Source of the DNA: Macrosoma leucophasiata
Lineage: Eukaryota; Arthropoda; Insecta; Lepidoptera; Hedylidae
Length of the DNA stretch: 64,000 nucleotides
Direction: 5' to 3'
Assembly (NCBI GenBank): GCA_036365455.1
Contig: JAWQUS010000008.1
Location: forward strand, 10,585,501 to 10,649,500
Below are positions 37,401 through 49,235 of this stretch, in pieces. The position numbers were made by a program, and so were the translations under genes. Positions within the stretch are counted from its first letter, which is position 1. Every line of letters begins with the position of its first letter. The notes under the pieces are model-generated. The model was not told the DNA's origin. It ran no database searches and saw nothing but the letters and a program-made list of their open reading frames with translations.

Positions 37401-40400
37401 AAGTAAGTGTCATTATCATCGTCATCACTTCAGACGGAAGACGTCCACTGCTGGACAAAACCTTCCCCTTAGATGGCTACAAGAGTGCCTGAGGAGAATA
37501 TGGCGTTATAACAACGCTTGGAGTAGTTTGACCGTCATTGTTCGGTTGACCGACTGCACTCGCCGAAGATATCTCCAATAGGGAATCGGACAACTTTTGA
37601 GAAAGTGTCTAAAATTATTCTTTACACGTTTATTTAACCATAAAAAATATTAATTTTATTATTTAAACATGTTAAAGTACCACAAACTACACATACATTT
37701 TATAATTTCAAAAATGCTGCGTAAACGGTGCCGAATATCTCTGAACAATGTGACGTCCACTGTTCGCAATCAAAGTGAAGCTTTTAATTCCATACGACTA
37801 ACCAAGTGCAAATTAATTTTGTTGAATTTCGTTTATCATATTTTTCGAGTAAATAACGTAGAAAATATCCAATTATTACATTTTATTTTGCAATTTAAAA
37901 ATATAAATCATTAATATTTCACGAAAATATTTAATGAGTCATCGTATTATTCATTCATCATTCATTCTAATCATAGTTAACATTTATTTCCGATAGCTGT
38001 CCGATTGCCTATTGTGGCCAGTGAGGTTGTCACATCCCGATGCATGCTAGGCAAGCTGTCAAAGGGAATATTTTCCCTGTTTCTGGAACATTTTTAGGGT
38101 TCCGTACCCAAAGAGTAAAAACGGGATCCTATTAAGACTGTATCTTTTTATCTATCTGTGTATATAAGGGTGGGTGTATCTCATGCTACTCGTAGCTAGA
38201 AAGTTAAAATTTTCACAGATGATGTATCTATTTTTCCGTTATAAAATAAAAATGACTAGGTATTAAAAATTTAATAAAATATAAGGCGCGAATATTACGT
38301 AATTCAACACACACGAATAACAGACACACATATACTCAAAGTATGGCATACAGTTTAACCCTTTCTTTTATCTAACAGTTGAAAATGCAGCTCAACGATG
38401 TGTGCCGGAGGATTGGGATCATTTCCACTTGTTACTACAGGAATTACTTAAGCGTGTACCCAGTTTATATGACGCTGTTTTACATAAACTGTGCAACGGA
38501 CTTGAAGCTTTCTCGCCCGATTGCAAGTGGATTGTGGGTGAGGCGCCAGAGGTAAGTGTTGATAAACGATTTGGACATACACGTTTACGTTTACGTTCTT
38601 CTTTCTGTTTAAGGACTCTGCCCACTACACCGTATCATACCATGAACGAGGACCGTATCAAGCGCGAAAACTAACATGATGCAGACTACTATGTCTAACG
38701 TATCAACAGCGTATCATACCTACACAACACCGGAAAAATATTTTCGGTGACAATTCTTGACGCTCCGTGCATTGCACGCGACGTTGTCGATCGCTCGCGG
38801 AACGGTCTTATGGGCATGGTCTTTTATTTTTCAATACAAAGAATATTTTTTTGCCTGATTCGCTCCTAGTACGGTCATGGTATGATACGGTATAGTGGGC
38901 AGAATCCTTTATGATATCGAATACTGGTGGTAGCATGCCAACGTTGGAGATGCAGGGTGTCCTTAGGCACCAACGCATTATCTAATATTAATAGGTATAA
39001 TGTTATTGTTTGGCACTATTCCAACACTATTCCTGTGATGATAATGTATGGTAAAGGCAAAATTACTTACGCGTTGTGGGTCTATATTTTTACCTCTGAT
39101 TTTAGTGTACATGTCTATAGACTACAGAATTCACTTACCAATCATGTCAACTGCTTGCTTGCAACTATAAGTACTTCGCTAGGAGAGCAAGTGACGACAG
39201 CCTGTGGACATCCACACAACAACTAAATACAGATGCCTTGCTACCATGCGAGGCCTGAGTAGTTTTAAGTGACAGAAATTACGTTTATTACCATAACTGA
39301 AACACAATTATGTTCAAAACTACCATTTTGCGGCAGATACATTAGGTAGTGCAGTGGTGTCTATACTTTCGAGTACTAACACTTTAAACTTGACCGAGTG
39401 GTTTCGCAAATTCGTGGTTAATTGATAACGATAACCGTAGTGCGGCTTCGTACTTAAATATTATTTTGATTATAGATGTTCAATTATCACGTGGCTGCCG
39501 GCATGAAGACAGTCGGTATATCGGCTGCTGGCGGAGTTGCCGAAGCTACAGTTGACGAAATCATTGATGGCTACACCAAATACGATATGTACGAACTCGA
39601 TATCAATAGATTTTTAGGACTTCACAACAATAAACGTTTCCTCAGGGACCGCGTGAAGGAGGTTCCAGGTATGTCATTGCTTTGTTTTAGAAAAAAAAAA
39701 TAGAAATAAAGAGAATAAATAAGAGCAATAACAGCTTTATTAAAAGACAACCGTTTAGTCAGCAAAATCATTAATAAGTATTATATAATTACATAAATAA
39801 GTGTCTTTTTCAATGAATAGGTGTATATTGTAGATTAGGATGTGATGGGGCTAACATATCCTCCAGTGGACAAAAGCCTAAAAATAAATATAGATAAAAA
39901 AAAATGCAATTAAGTCAATAGTTATCGAATTTTGCTATTTTCACCAATGGACGAAGAAGAGATACGATAAAGAGTTTATTAAAAAAAACGTATGTGTCTT
40001 CTTATTTCTAATTTCCTCCAAGACTCGCACGGGAAGCTTGTAAAACCGAGCTTGTAAAGCACTTCGTTGAAACTAATATATGTTTCGTTATAAACCGACA
40101 AGATGAAAGATCTTGAAATTTTATATTCGTCTCACCTTAAATAATTTCAATATCCAGATATAAAGATATATCACTTATAAAATGTGACAAAAAATATGTT
40201 TGTAGGTGTTCATTACGGGTTACCATATCCCTTCCACGAATTTGAAACTGGCCGAAATCTCCGTTTGTCGCCAATTTATCCAACTCTGCGAGACAATGGT
40301 GCAGTTTTTGGCCAAGTGATGGGATACGAGAGGCCAACTTGGTTCGAAGCCGTTGGTAAGAATATTTCAAAATTTATCTATTTTTACTGTTCTCGATCTA

Positions 40401-43400
40401 CAAAAAAACTTAATAGTTTCGCTATGTCCGTCCGTCAGTTCGTCCATTTCCAGCTAAGCTCGTAGTACTAAATTAGCTATGTAAAGAAAGTGGAGTTTAA
40501 AATTTCTGAAAGTGTGCGTTAAAGTGTATGTAGCTGTATCTGAAAATAACCACCTTATTCTACTTCGAAAGGAAATTCAAAAAATGAATGTTATTGTATT
40601 ATCTAGTGTGCCAATTTTCAGCGCAATGAATGAAGTATCAAGAGGTTACCACTTTGGATAATTCTGTTTGAACGTCATTCTTATTTTGATTCAATTTATA
40701 GAAGTTTCTGTGTGTTTATATTGTTTGTAATACTTAATCTCTACTATCCTGAAAAAAATATTGCTAAGTATTTAAAAAATATGAGAAGTACCTAATAAAT
40801 TAAACATAATGCAAATAATGTTAATTTCTACCAATTTTTCAATTTTTAAATAGACAGGAGCAAGGATCCATCGGAGAAACCTTTGCCTTTCAAGATTGCG
40901 CACACCAAGACGTTCGGTAAACCACATTGGTTCGAAACCGTCCAACGAGAGTACTGGCGCTGTAGGGAAGCGATTGGACTAGCTGATTACTCCTCATTTA
41001 CTAAAATTGATCTACAGGTATAGAATATTTTTTCAATTTTAAAATGTTTTCGCGCTAATAATACCGGTTAAGATGTAGTTGACGACACGGATACAAAAGA
41101 TCTTAGGTCACAGGAGTAGCCATGCATTTGCATTAAGATATTTGATTTTTTTATGCAATATTCACTTACCATTAATGTGAATTGCATGCGTAAATGTCAA
41201 TAGGCCCGCCGCATGTAACATGGGATAAAACTTCATAAAACGTAACCGGCGATGGATGTTTGTATGTATACTTGAATGCATGCATTTACCTCCGCCTAAA
41301 CCTTCAGGGAATAAAGGCGCGAAGATACATATAATTTAAAAAAATAGTTTTGATTACTGTAAAGAGCTAAACAGATATATAGCTTTTGAATTCTTTGTTT
41401 TATATAATGAATACCTACATAATTTATGGCCCCTTGCAGTATTTATTTGGACAAATTACATCAGCATCATTTAGTATTTGCTTTGGGCAGAGTATATTTT
41501 ATGTAAAAATGACAAAATATTTACAAATAAATCAATCTGTTAAGAAGAATTGGCTTAAGAATTATAACGCCAGCAAACAAGTTAACGTTAATCTGTTTTT
41601 TTAGTCGCAAGGGAGAGAAGTAGTGGATTTGCTTCAATATCTTTGCTCCAACGACGTCGACGTGCCGATAGGTAGCATCATTCACACTGGAATGCAAAAT
41701 GAACGTGGTGGCTATGAAAATGATTGCAGTTTGGCACGTATATCCGAAAACCAGTAAGTATCACAATGTCAATTTTGATCATAGAGCAACACGGGCCACC
41801 GGCCGACCGAAGGGGAGTAGCCATAGCGTTTATTACCGATACAAAACAGTCTAATTTTTTACGGGGGGAAATTTGCGTAACACACACACAACAAAAATCG
41901 TATATTATTACGAAACTCACACCTTTTGCTTTAAAAAATACATAAACATTTAAACATCTCTGCGACAGGCATAGGAACACTTGTGCTTGCACTTTGACAG
42001 GGGGAAAGCCTGCATATGCAGGCTTTCCCCCTGTCACTCCCCTCCGGTCCGGTTTGCCGCTGCCCGTGGCCTGCGTTGCTGTATGATTTTGATAGAGTTA
42101 CAGAAGGCCTATAGTATCACAACGCACTAATTGGAATGATCGTGACCAACTGTATGGTTCGAGTGGCACTCAATAAACCTACCTGTGGCGGCATAGTATT
42201 TACCAATTTATTCCCGCATGTAATAAATAGGAACTGACTGATTTTTTTTTGTTAACTAACACATTTCTTTATTAAAAGTACGTAATGATTTATTTAAACT
42301 AGACTAGTGTTTACTATATTACTACTAATACGGTACTAATCTAGGTATACTAAAATTCGAGCAATATATATCTTGAAGTATTGAAACTACTTATGTAAAG
42401 GTTTATTCATAAACGTACATAAAAGGAAATAATGCACATCGAGTCTATGAAAGTGACAATCGGCTAGTTTCGGCTTCTTATAGCGTTATCTATGCTGCAC
42501 ACTACCTACGTAAGCATCCGTAGTCCGGTATTGGTCAAAACTTGATCAAAATGGTCGACGAACGTCAAATAGGTAAGGTGCGAAAGAGATAACGCTCTAC
42601 AGATCCGAAATAAGCCGACATCTCTTCCTGAGGTCGATGTGCATTACTTCTTGTTGGATACTGTACATTAGATACGTTTTAGCTGTAGAATGCTTTGTGT
42701 TTGTCAGTTACATTGTCAAATGTGCAGGATAGAAAAAGACAAAAGAGAGATTAGCAACACTTTAGCTAAAATACGTTTATGAATAAGGGGGTAAATATTA
42801 AAAAAAAAACATAAATACCTCATAAATGTTTGTTAAACACATAGGACTGCGAAAGCGTTTATTTTCCCTTAAATTTACATGATATGACATAAAAAACAAC
42901 CAGCCAATAAAATGCTTCGGAGGGGTCAATTGCTTTTTTTTATATCTTACATGAATATAGGCTTCATTGTCATCTTTGTTTGGTTTCAGCTATATGATGA
43001 TTGCGCCAACAATTCAACAAACTAGATGCAAGGTGTGGCTCAAGCGACACTTGCCTAGTAATGGCTCCGTGACCTTGTCTGACGTCACATCCATGTACAC
43101 AGCCATTTGTATCCTTGGACCGTTTACAAGGAGTTTGCTGTCGGAACTCACGGATACGGACTTGTCACCTAAAAATTTTCCCTTCTTCACTTTCAAAGAG
43201 CTTGACGTAGGCTTGGCTAACGGTGTGCGTGCCATGAATCTGACGCACACGGGCGAACTGGGTTACGTTTTGTACATACCCAATGAGGTGAGATATTTGT
43301 GAAAATCAATGTGTACAATATTTAACGATCAATATTGCACATCGAGTCTCCGAAAGAGAAGATCGGCTCGTTTCGACTTCGTAGAGCGTTATCTCTGTTG

Positions 43401-46400
43401 CACACTGCCTACGTAAGCACCGACAGTCTGGTATTGGTCAAAACTTGATCAAAATGGTCGACAAACGTCAAATAGTCACGGTGCGAAAGAGATAACGCTC
43501 TACAGACCCGAAATAAGCCGAAGTCTCCTTCCTAGGCTCGATGTGCAATTTTTATTGTTGAGCACTGCATACACAGTGAAAGAACAATGGCGGATTGACC
43601 TTGGAAGTGTACAGAGATAGATAAAAAAACTATTTGCACGAAATTATATATATATATACTATAACTTTACATTTTATGAACCTGAGAGTAAATAATATAT
43701 TGAAATTAAAAATGAATATGGACACAACACTCCAAATCTTATTTCAAGTAATAGGTATATTAATAGTATCTGTATCATTAATGATATAATCAGCCTAGCA
43801 AAAAAAATAACTGTCGGTTTTTTTGTTTTTTTTACGCTTACACTCACAGCCCCACAGTAGGTATAAACCTGTATCGTGGGTGCCGTTGTACACACACACA
43901 CAATTATTCTTATTAAATGTTCTGCATGTTTTGCTGACTGTAGAAGTCTTGTGACGGATGTAAGTGGTGCTTTCATCCTCGGGACTCGGAAGGACTCAAT
44001 AAATCACATATGCCCAATAATTTCATATTTATATAGGCAATATGCTCCATATAAATGTTCAAATGTTTATTCATCAGTTCGCGCTTCACGTTTACAACCG
44101 TCTTATGACAGTGGGTGAGAAGTACGGGATCAGTCACGTGGGTTACTACGCAACAAGAGCTCTTCGTGTGGAAAAATTCTACGCGTTTTGGGGCCAGGAT
44201 CTCGACACCATGACAACACCCCTAGAGTGTGGGCGTACATGGCGAGTAAAGTTCGATGTAAGTTGTCGTTAAGTATTTTTTCCGTCAGGGTATTTATTTA
44301 ACAGGAGAAAATGAACCTACATAATCATCAGTTTTAATAAGAAGGAAGGCGGAGTGTTACGTTTCGGCAGAGAATATGTAATAAGTATTATTACATACGT
44401 ATAAAATTGACACTTTGATGTCCCACCCGATTTCCCTGACTCACCCAACCTCCTCCCCTCTTATGGGCGACGTTTGGTATTCTCTTCGTGCTACGCACAC
44501 AGGTGCACGTGTAAATACATGTCACTGATTGATGCCAGTGTAATAGAGACCAAACTAAGCGTTTGTACGGGATTTTTGCGTAGTTACGGGACGGAAAAGA
44601 AAACATTTCTTATTAAACAATGCATTTTTGAGAAAAAATATTTATATATAATGTGATGGTAAATAATAATATATTACACACGTCTTAAACATATTTTAGA
44701 AATCTTTCAAGTAGCCAATAAGAGTTGCAGTGACCATGAAGAAATATTACACATCGAGCTTATAGATAGAGAAAAGACACAATCGGCTAGTTTCGGCTTC
44801 GTAGAGCATTATCGCTGCCGCACGAAGCACTCACCCCGGTATTTATAAGAAGCTGTGAGAACAAATATATTTCTTGTTGAATACTGTACCAGACTTGATA
44901 GACTTTATTGTATTTTTTGCAATTGTTATAACACTTGCGAGTGAAATACATTACCGATTTTTGTAGAAAAAGAAACATTTTCATTAGTACCGCCATCCCA
45001 ACAAGTTATATTAAATTTAAGTAGAGATTCGACAATCGAGTATGGTGACTTAGTAGGTAGAGCGACTAGGCTAGTGATTCGTCGTCACGGGTTCAAGTTT
45101 CGACCGAAGTCAAAATTTTCTTGACATTTTTTCTACAAAAAATATCGTATTTTTCTATAATACATTACAGAAAGATATCCCATTTATCGGTCGCGAAGCC
45201 TTATTCCGGCAGCGGGAAGACGGGATCCGTCGTCAGTACGTCCAGTTGCTGCTGACCGACCATGATCACGAGCTAGACTTGTGGTCGTGGGGCGGGGAGC
45301 CCATCTACAGGGATGGCAACTATTGCGGACAGACCACTACCACCAGCTATGGATTCACATTCAAGAAACAGGTAAATGAATAAAGGATTATCCAGTTGAT
45401 ATTATCACGATTTGGAACAATTCTATATATAAATATGTAGATGATATCTAATGAGGAGATAATTTATCAATGTTAGAGCTTTCTTTTCTTTTTCTAGATG
45501 ATACTAACATCAATGTTCTATCAGAGAACTAGCCGCTTGACCACACGGGCAGCTTACGTAATCGTATTAAAAGCTATATATGACTGTATGTATGTATGTA
45601 TGTATCTTCACGCCAGGTCCCTAACGGGGTAGGCAGAGAGTGTAGAGCGCCAGACATCCCGGTTCTGACAAACCTCTCGTGCCTCGTCTACCTTCATCAT
45701 TCTCTTCATACATGCACGCCGATTCCTAAGACTTTTGACCCCACCATCAGACAGAACTCGACCTATTTGGTCATGGTAGGTCAGCCTTGGTCTTCCTGGG
45801 CCTCTGCAACCATCCACATTCGCATTGTATATCTGTTTAGTCATTCGCTCATTCGACATTCTTTCTATATGCCCGAACCATCGGAGCATGCCTTTTTTCA
45901 TTTTTACACTGAAATATGAAAAAAGGCATGATGACTGATTTTGTGTAAACCAGTGATTCCCAAAGTGGTCGATATAGACCCCCTGGGGTCTATGGGCGAC
46001 TCGATGGGGTCTACGTATATGCGTAAATAAAAATGGGATATATGAGAAAGTGATATAAATGTTAGCAAAGGGGTCCACCGAAACCAGAAAAAAAAAATCT
46101 GGTTCGAGACCCCCTGGGGTCTATGGGAGACTCGATGGGGTCTACGTATATGCGTAAATAAAAATGGGATATATGGGAAAGTGATATAAATGTTAGCAAG
46201 GGCGTCCACCGAAACCAGAAAAAAATTTTAAGGGGTCTACAAGAAAAATAGTTTGGGAACCTCTGGTGTAAACGAAGAGTTCCTTACACTTTATAACTCA
46301 AAGCTTATTCATACTTTGATACGCCGCGCCGGTGCGCTGAGCATATCTGTACACTTTTTAGTAATTACGACATTTTTTTAGTTATTCTTACCTTTAGTTT

Positions 46401-48455
46401 TCATGATTACCATCTATTGTTCTTGTATCTGTTTGCCACCACTATTACATAAAAATACGGCGATTTAGCATAAACACTCCGCTCCTGCATTCAAATAATA
46501 TCCGACCTATTATATCATCATCACTATCTCACTACATATTATAAAGTACTCCTATTTTCTCTGTCTGTATATGTATGTCGTGAACGGATTTTATTCCTGT
46601 TTGAAATGTTGGAAAGAGGGTTTTCTGAGGAACGTCCTAAAAATAGGAGGAATAGGTCCTGTAAATGGTACACGTGCGAAGCCGAGTCGGGTCGCTAGAT
46701 CATTATAATTTAGCTATTTGTTTTATTTGGAAATTACTCGGGATGCTATTTAATGTAGCTTATTGTCGTTTTTTTTTTTATTCAATAGTTGTAAACATGT
46801 GTGAAATCTACAGGTTTGTCTGGGCTTCGTGCAAAATCTTGACAAAGATGGCATCCCGCAGCGTGTGACAAACGAATACGTGCTCAGTGGTCATTACGAG
46901 ATCGACATTGCTGGAATACGGTTAGTATTTAATAGATTTACAGGCAGCTCCTGTAGCTGTCCCGTGCTTAGCACGGTATTTTTCCGACAAAGTAGGTAGG
47001 TTCATCGAAACCAATTTGTATGGAATTCGGTACAGCGCCTCTATCGTGAGTACTCGTATAACTATTGATCGTGAATAGAAATAGAACTAATTTTATGAGA
47101 ATATATTATAGTACTTTCTTATCACAATCGTATCGAGGTGTAAACGTAAAGCGCTATTCAGAACTGCGCGGTAATCGCTGCCGCCTGCGGAAGCTAAATT
47201 ACCGTGCGGGTTTCGCTGCGGTATTTTGTATGAAGTTCTAGATTATAAATATGCATAAAAATTAGGTTTGAAGCAGACCTATCTGGATGAACGAAATAAT
47301 TCTGCAGTGGGATCCTAACCAAAAAAGTACCGCCACGGGCAGCGAAGCTTTCCGCTTAGGTGTGAACAGTAATATTACCGCGTCCTGACACGGTTTCGCT
47401 ACCGCAGGCGGCAGCGATTACCGCACATGTCTGTACAAAATTGTAGATATCGTAAACGTATTGCGTTTGGGCTCTCAATTTTATTTAAAATTTTCGATCA
47501 AACTCAAAAACTATAGAAATTTATAGTTTTTCGTGTTTGGGCTATTGAACAAAAATGGATGAGAATGGAGTGGGGAGGGTGCAGATGTCATGGCCATGTT
47601 GACTAAAAAACTAAGCGCTTGCAGCGCCTCCCATTAGGAATTAAAGCAACCATTTTATGATATGATGATCAAATAGGTACCTCATGAAATGGTCAAGCTT
47701 ATTAAACAATTTCATGAAGTGACCGCGTTTAACGAACCATATCCACAGACGATTTCTTATCGTTGATCGGACCAAGGCACATCGTGATATGGCCTGTGGA
47801 CAGTAAAAAAAAATCATAAAATGCGATCATTGCATGAAATGATCGAATATTGTGCAATTATACGATATGGCTACGACATGTACCTATATACCCACGAATG
47901 AAGCGTAGGGACGTGAAGACCCACATAGAATTCTCGCCACTCGAGTGGCGAGAATTCTATCAGTCAACCAAACACTGGAATGGAATGGCGGTCAAATTAT
48001 GACTAATGGATACACCTCTAACGGGTCTTTTGACGACCCGGTTAGTCCAGCGGTGCGAGATGACCGTTGGATTCGAAGGGTCGCGGGTTCGATCCCCGCA
48101 CCGGGACAAATATTTGTATAGCCTATAGATATTTGTTTCGCGGGTCTGGGTGTTTGTGTATGTGTTGTGTGTACAACGGCACCCACGACACAGGTTTATA
48201 CCTACTGTGGGGCTCTGAGTGTAGCGTATTTTTTTTTTTTTTTTATTTTATCTTTTACGTTTATCAACCCTTTCGGGCTTTCGGGGAATGCAGTCGTTAA
48301 CAAGTTTCAATATTTTCAACAGATACGCAGCTAAAGTGAATCTACATTCACCAAATCTACCCACCAAGTATCCGGATAAGGAGCGCGATGTGTATCAAGC
48401 TACTAGGAAACTACACGAGCCACAACAATATCTTGGACGTCACTATCAACCTTAG
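34443..48455 (+). CDS. PDPR: Pyruvate dehydrogenase phosphatase regulatory subunit, mitochondrial (16 exons, complete)
   Basis: Exons: 34443-34687, 35042-35254, 35573-35736, 36377-36510, 37095-37197, 37301-37402, 38379-38551, 39476-39668, 40206-40355, 40854-41017, 41605-41753, 42990-43287, 44078-44257, 45171-45371, 46814-46920 and 48323-48455. All are GT-AG and in phase; 2709 nt gives 902 residues (human PDPR ~880). Residues 1-25 are basic and amphipathic, fitting a mitochondrial presequence. Residues 50-60 (VVICGGGVMGA) form the FAD-binding GxGxxG of a DAO-type oxidoreductase domain. The C-terminal half is a GCV_T/aminomethyltransferase-like module (PIGSIIHTGMQNERGGYEND, EKFYAFWGQDLDTMTTPLEC). 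PDPR binds the catalytic PDP1 subunit in the matrix and lowers its Mg2+ sensitivity, restraining reactivation of pyruvate dehydrogenase. GWVHYGLPYPFHEF-type and WFETV motifs separate PDPR from its DMGDH and SARDH relatives. His90 in SQWHASGL is notable (see findings). Confidence 0.9.
35835..36290. repeat. Interspersed repeat in PDPR intron 3
   Basis: Starts 'ccggcgaaatgcgagtcgga' followed by 'ctcgcgttcacagggtttcc', and ends near 'cagactttagggttttgtc' and 'caaaaccct'. These are landmarks of an abundant lepidopteran element whose ends read agggttccgta. A related fragment is at 38093-38230. Confidence 0.5.
37412..37575 (-). mobile_element. RTE-like LINE 3' tail in PDPR intron 6
   Basis: The minus strand reads GEGFVQQWTSSV-stop at ~37465-37430, followed by a TGATGACGATGA-type tail. 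It matches the QQWTSFG-stop terminus of the LINE family at 21845-22270. Only the last residues are preserved. It starts 10 bases past the exon 6 donor. Confidence 0.6.
38093..38235 (+). repeat. 'agggttccgtacccaaagag' interspersed repeat, PDPR intron 6
   Basis: 'agggttccgtacccaaagag', 'aaaacgggatcctatta' and 'ttttcacagatgatgtat' are landmarks of a repeat abundant in Lepidoptera. Non-coding. Confidence 0.55.
41780..42085 (+). mobile_element. 306-bp hAT-type MITE, family 1 copy B, in PDPR intron 11
   Basis: The left end CATAGAGCAACACGGGCCAC matches copy A exactly; the right end is ...GTTGCTGTATG. An exact 8-bp duplication ATTTTGAT lies at 41772-41779 and 42086-42093. It starts only 27 bases after the exon 11 donor. 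It contains a perfect 42-bp palindrome (41995-42036) that copy A lacks. Confidence 0.9.
41995..42036. repeat. Perfect 42-bp palindrome without spacer
   Basis: Arms tgacagggggaaagcctgca(t) and their exact complement meet at 42015/42016. In MITE copy A the corresponding sequence is 'ggcagagcctgcatatgg', with one arm only, so the second arm arose within this copy. Confidence 0.95.
42430..42660 (+). repeat. 'gcacatcgag' MITE in PDPR intron 11
   Basis: Inverse ends 'aatgcacatcgagtc' and 'ggtcgatgtgcatt'. The interior holds 'cgttatctatgctgcacac' and 'aagagataacgctctacag', which can also pair. About 220 bases. Related copies: 43334, 44744 and, inverted, 4575. Confidence 0.7.
43334..43565 (+). repeat. 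'gcacatcgag' MITE in PDPR intron 12
   Basis: Ends 'attgcacatcgagtc' and 'ggctcgatgtgcaat'. Closely similar to the 42430 copy throughout, including 'caaaacttgatcaaaatggt'. It starts 47 bases after the exon 12 donor. Confidence 0.7.
43830..43910 (-). repeat. SINE 3' fragment, reverse orientation
   Basis: 'acgcttacactcacagcccc', 'aggtataaacctgt' and 'cgtgggtgccgttgtaca' are the reverse complement of the SINE tail at 48031-48240. Confidence 0.55.
44744..44890 (+). repeat. 'gcacatcgag' MITE, truncated, PDPR intron 13
   Basis: Starts 'attacacatcgagctt', continues 'aatcggctagtttcggcttc' and 'gtagagcattatcgctg', then skips to the terminal 'atttcttgttgaatactgta'. The centre is deleted. Confidence 0.6.
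45033..45112 (+). repeat. tRNA-like SINE head, PDPR intron 13
   Basis: 'gtgacttagtaggtagagcg' carries an A-box-like stretch and 'acgggttcaagtttcgacc' a degenerate B-box. It ends ~60 bases before exon 14. Confidence 0.45.
45600..45910 (-). mobile_element. LINE C-terminal remnant, PDPR intron 14
   Basis: The minus strand encodes MKKGMLRWFGHIERMSNERM, TKQIYNANVDGCRGPGRPRL, TYHDQIGRVLSDGGVKSLRN, then MKVDEAREVCQNRDVWRSTL and AYPVRDLA-stop. LRWFGHxERM followed by GPGRPR is the typical tail of LINE polyproteins. The frame is open over ~95 codons, so the insertion is fairly young, but it is 5'-truncated. A TGTA microsatellite abuts its end (45586-45603). Confidence 0.8.
45951..46265. mobile_element. 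315-bp hAT MITE with internal tandem repeat and 8-bp duplication
   Basis: Ends CAGTGATTCCCAAAGTGG and its near inverse (TAGTTTGGGAACCTCTG) are typical hAT termini. An exact 8-bp duplication GTGTAAAC lies at 45943-45950 and 46266-46273. The interior is two near-identical units beginning agaccccctggggtctatgg at 45976 and 46107 (period 131). It sits in PDPR intron 14 beside the LINE remnant. Confidence 0.9.
47146..47440. repeat. MITE related to the element at 19120-19822, PDPR intron 15
   Basis: Begins 'gtaaagcgctattcagaact' and 'gcggtaatcgctgccgcctg'; ends 'gcaggcggcagcgattaccg'. The arms are inverse over ~40 bases; the outermost right end has decayed. Confidence 0.6.
47925..47960. repeat. Perfect 36-bp palindrome without spacer
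   Basis: Arms atagaattctcgccactc and the exact complement meet at 47942/47943 (centre ctcgag). It is in PDPR intron 15, ~360 bases before exon 16. Confidence 0.95.
48031..48245 (+). mobile_element. tRNA-derived SINE with poly-T/A-rich end, PDPR intron 15
   Basis: The head 'gacccggttagtccagcggt' and 'gtcgcgggttcgatccccgc' (a good B-box) resemble a tRNA. The body 'gtacaacggcacccacgac', 'aggtttatacctactg' and 'ggggctctgagtgt' recurs at 49236, 61067 and (inverse) 43830. It ends in a T-rich tract ~75 bases before exon 16. Confidence 0.75.
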
Positions 48456-49230
48456 TACTTGGTTTTGGATGATTTCAGCAGGTTTTACATGAACTTTAGC
48501 ATTAAAAAAATAGGTACCTCTGTTATAATTATTTATTGTATTTAGTTATATAAAATTATTATTTCTGTAGTCTGGCATTGTAGATTATTGAAATATTGTA
48601 AAGTTGTATATTAGGTATAAACTAGTAACAAAATGTATCGAATAACTTAACTCTCAAAGTTAGAGTTTCCTCAGTCGTTATGAAATTTATATTTATTAAG
48701 TAAATATTGAGGCTTGCAGTTTGCTTGTTTAATAAAAAGTCTAAGTAAGCAGTTTGTAAGAAAACACTATTGTAATATATGCACTTGAAAAAAATACAAT
48801 AATTAGTTTTTTTAATGAGATTAGTATATAGGCTATCGAATTCGGAACTTCTTGCCCTTAGCAATACATAGGTAATAATAATTAAAATGTGTAAAAAAAA
48901 ATGTTAACCAGTGTATCTTACGAGCCATTATTACTTGCGTTTGTGCCTTTGTTTGGTAGATAATAAATAACACGTTATAAAATATGTCTTTTATATCGAG
49001 ATTTTCTTTGAATGTTCGTTTTTCATATTTCTGTCTTATCATCAACATTTGTGATGTCGTTAATTCAGTCTTTCAGTCCCAAGCTTTACAGGTCATGATT
49101 AACATCAAGTGCTAGAAAATATTGAGTTCACTATCTATAGATAAATGTCACTCGTGGTCTTTTTATTTAAGTTTCGTCGGTTAAATATTCAGATGTTCAA
49201 AATGGCTTGTTTTCCTTACTCTCATATATA
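48456..49230. other. 3' flank of PDPR
   Basis: AT-rich sequence following the PDPR stop; the presumed 3' UTR. No gene is recognised. Confidence 0.45.
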
Positions 49231-49235
49231 TCTTT

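Noticed and set aside
45904..46209. Minus-strand frame with two copies of a HIRRPHRV-type repeat
   Set aside because: An artefact of the 131-bp tandem repeat inside the hAT MITE (45951-46265). The repeat unit length is not a multiple of three, so no repeated protein is maintained.
45955..46240. Possible CRISPR-like or satellite array
   Set aside because: Only two long units inside a transposon with a target duplication; no short repeat-spacer pattern exists anywhere in the window and the organism is a eukaryote.
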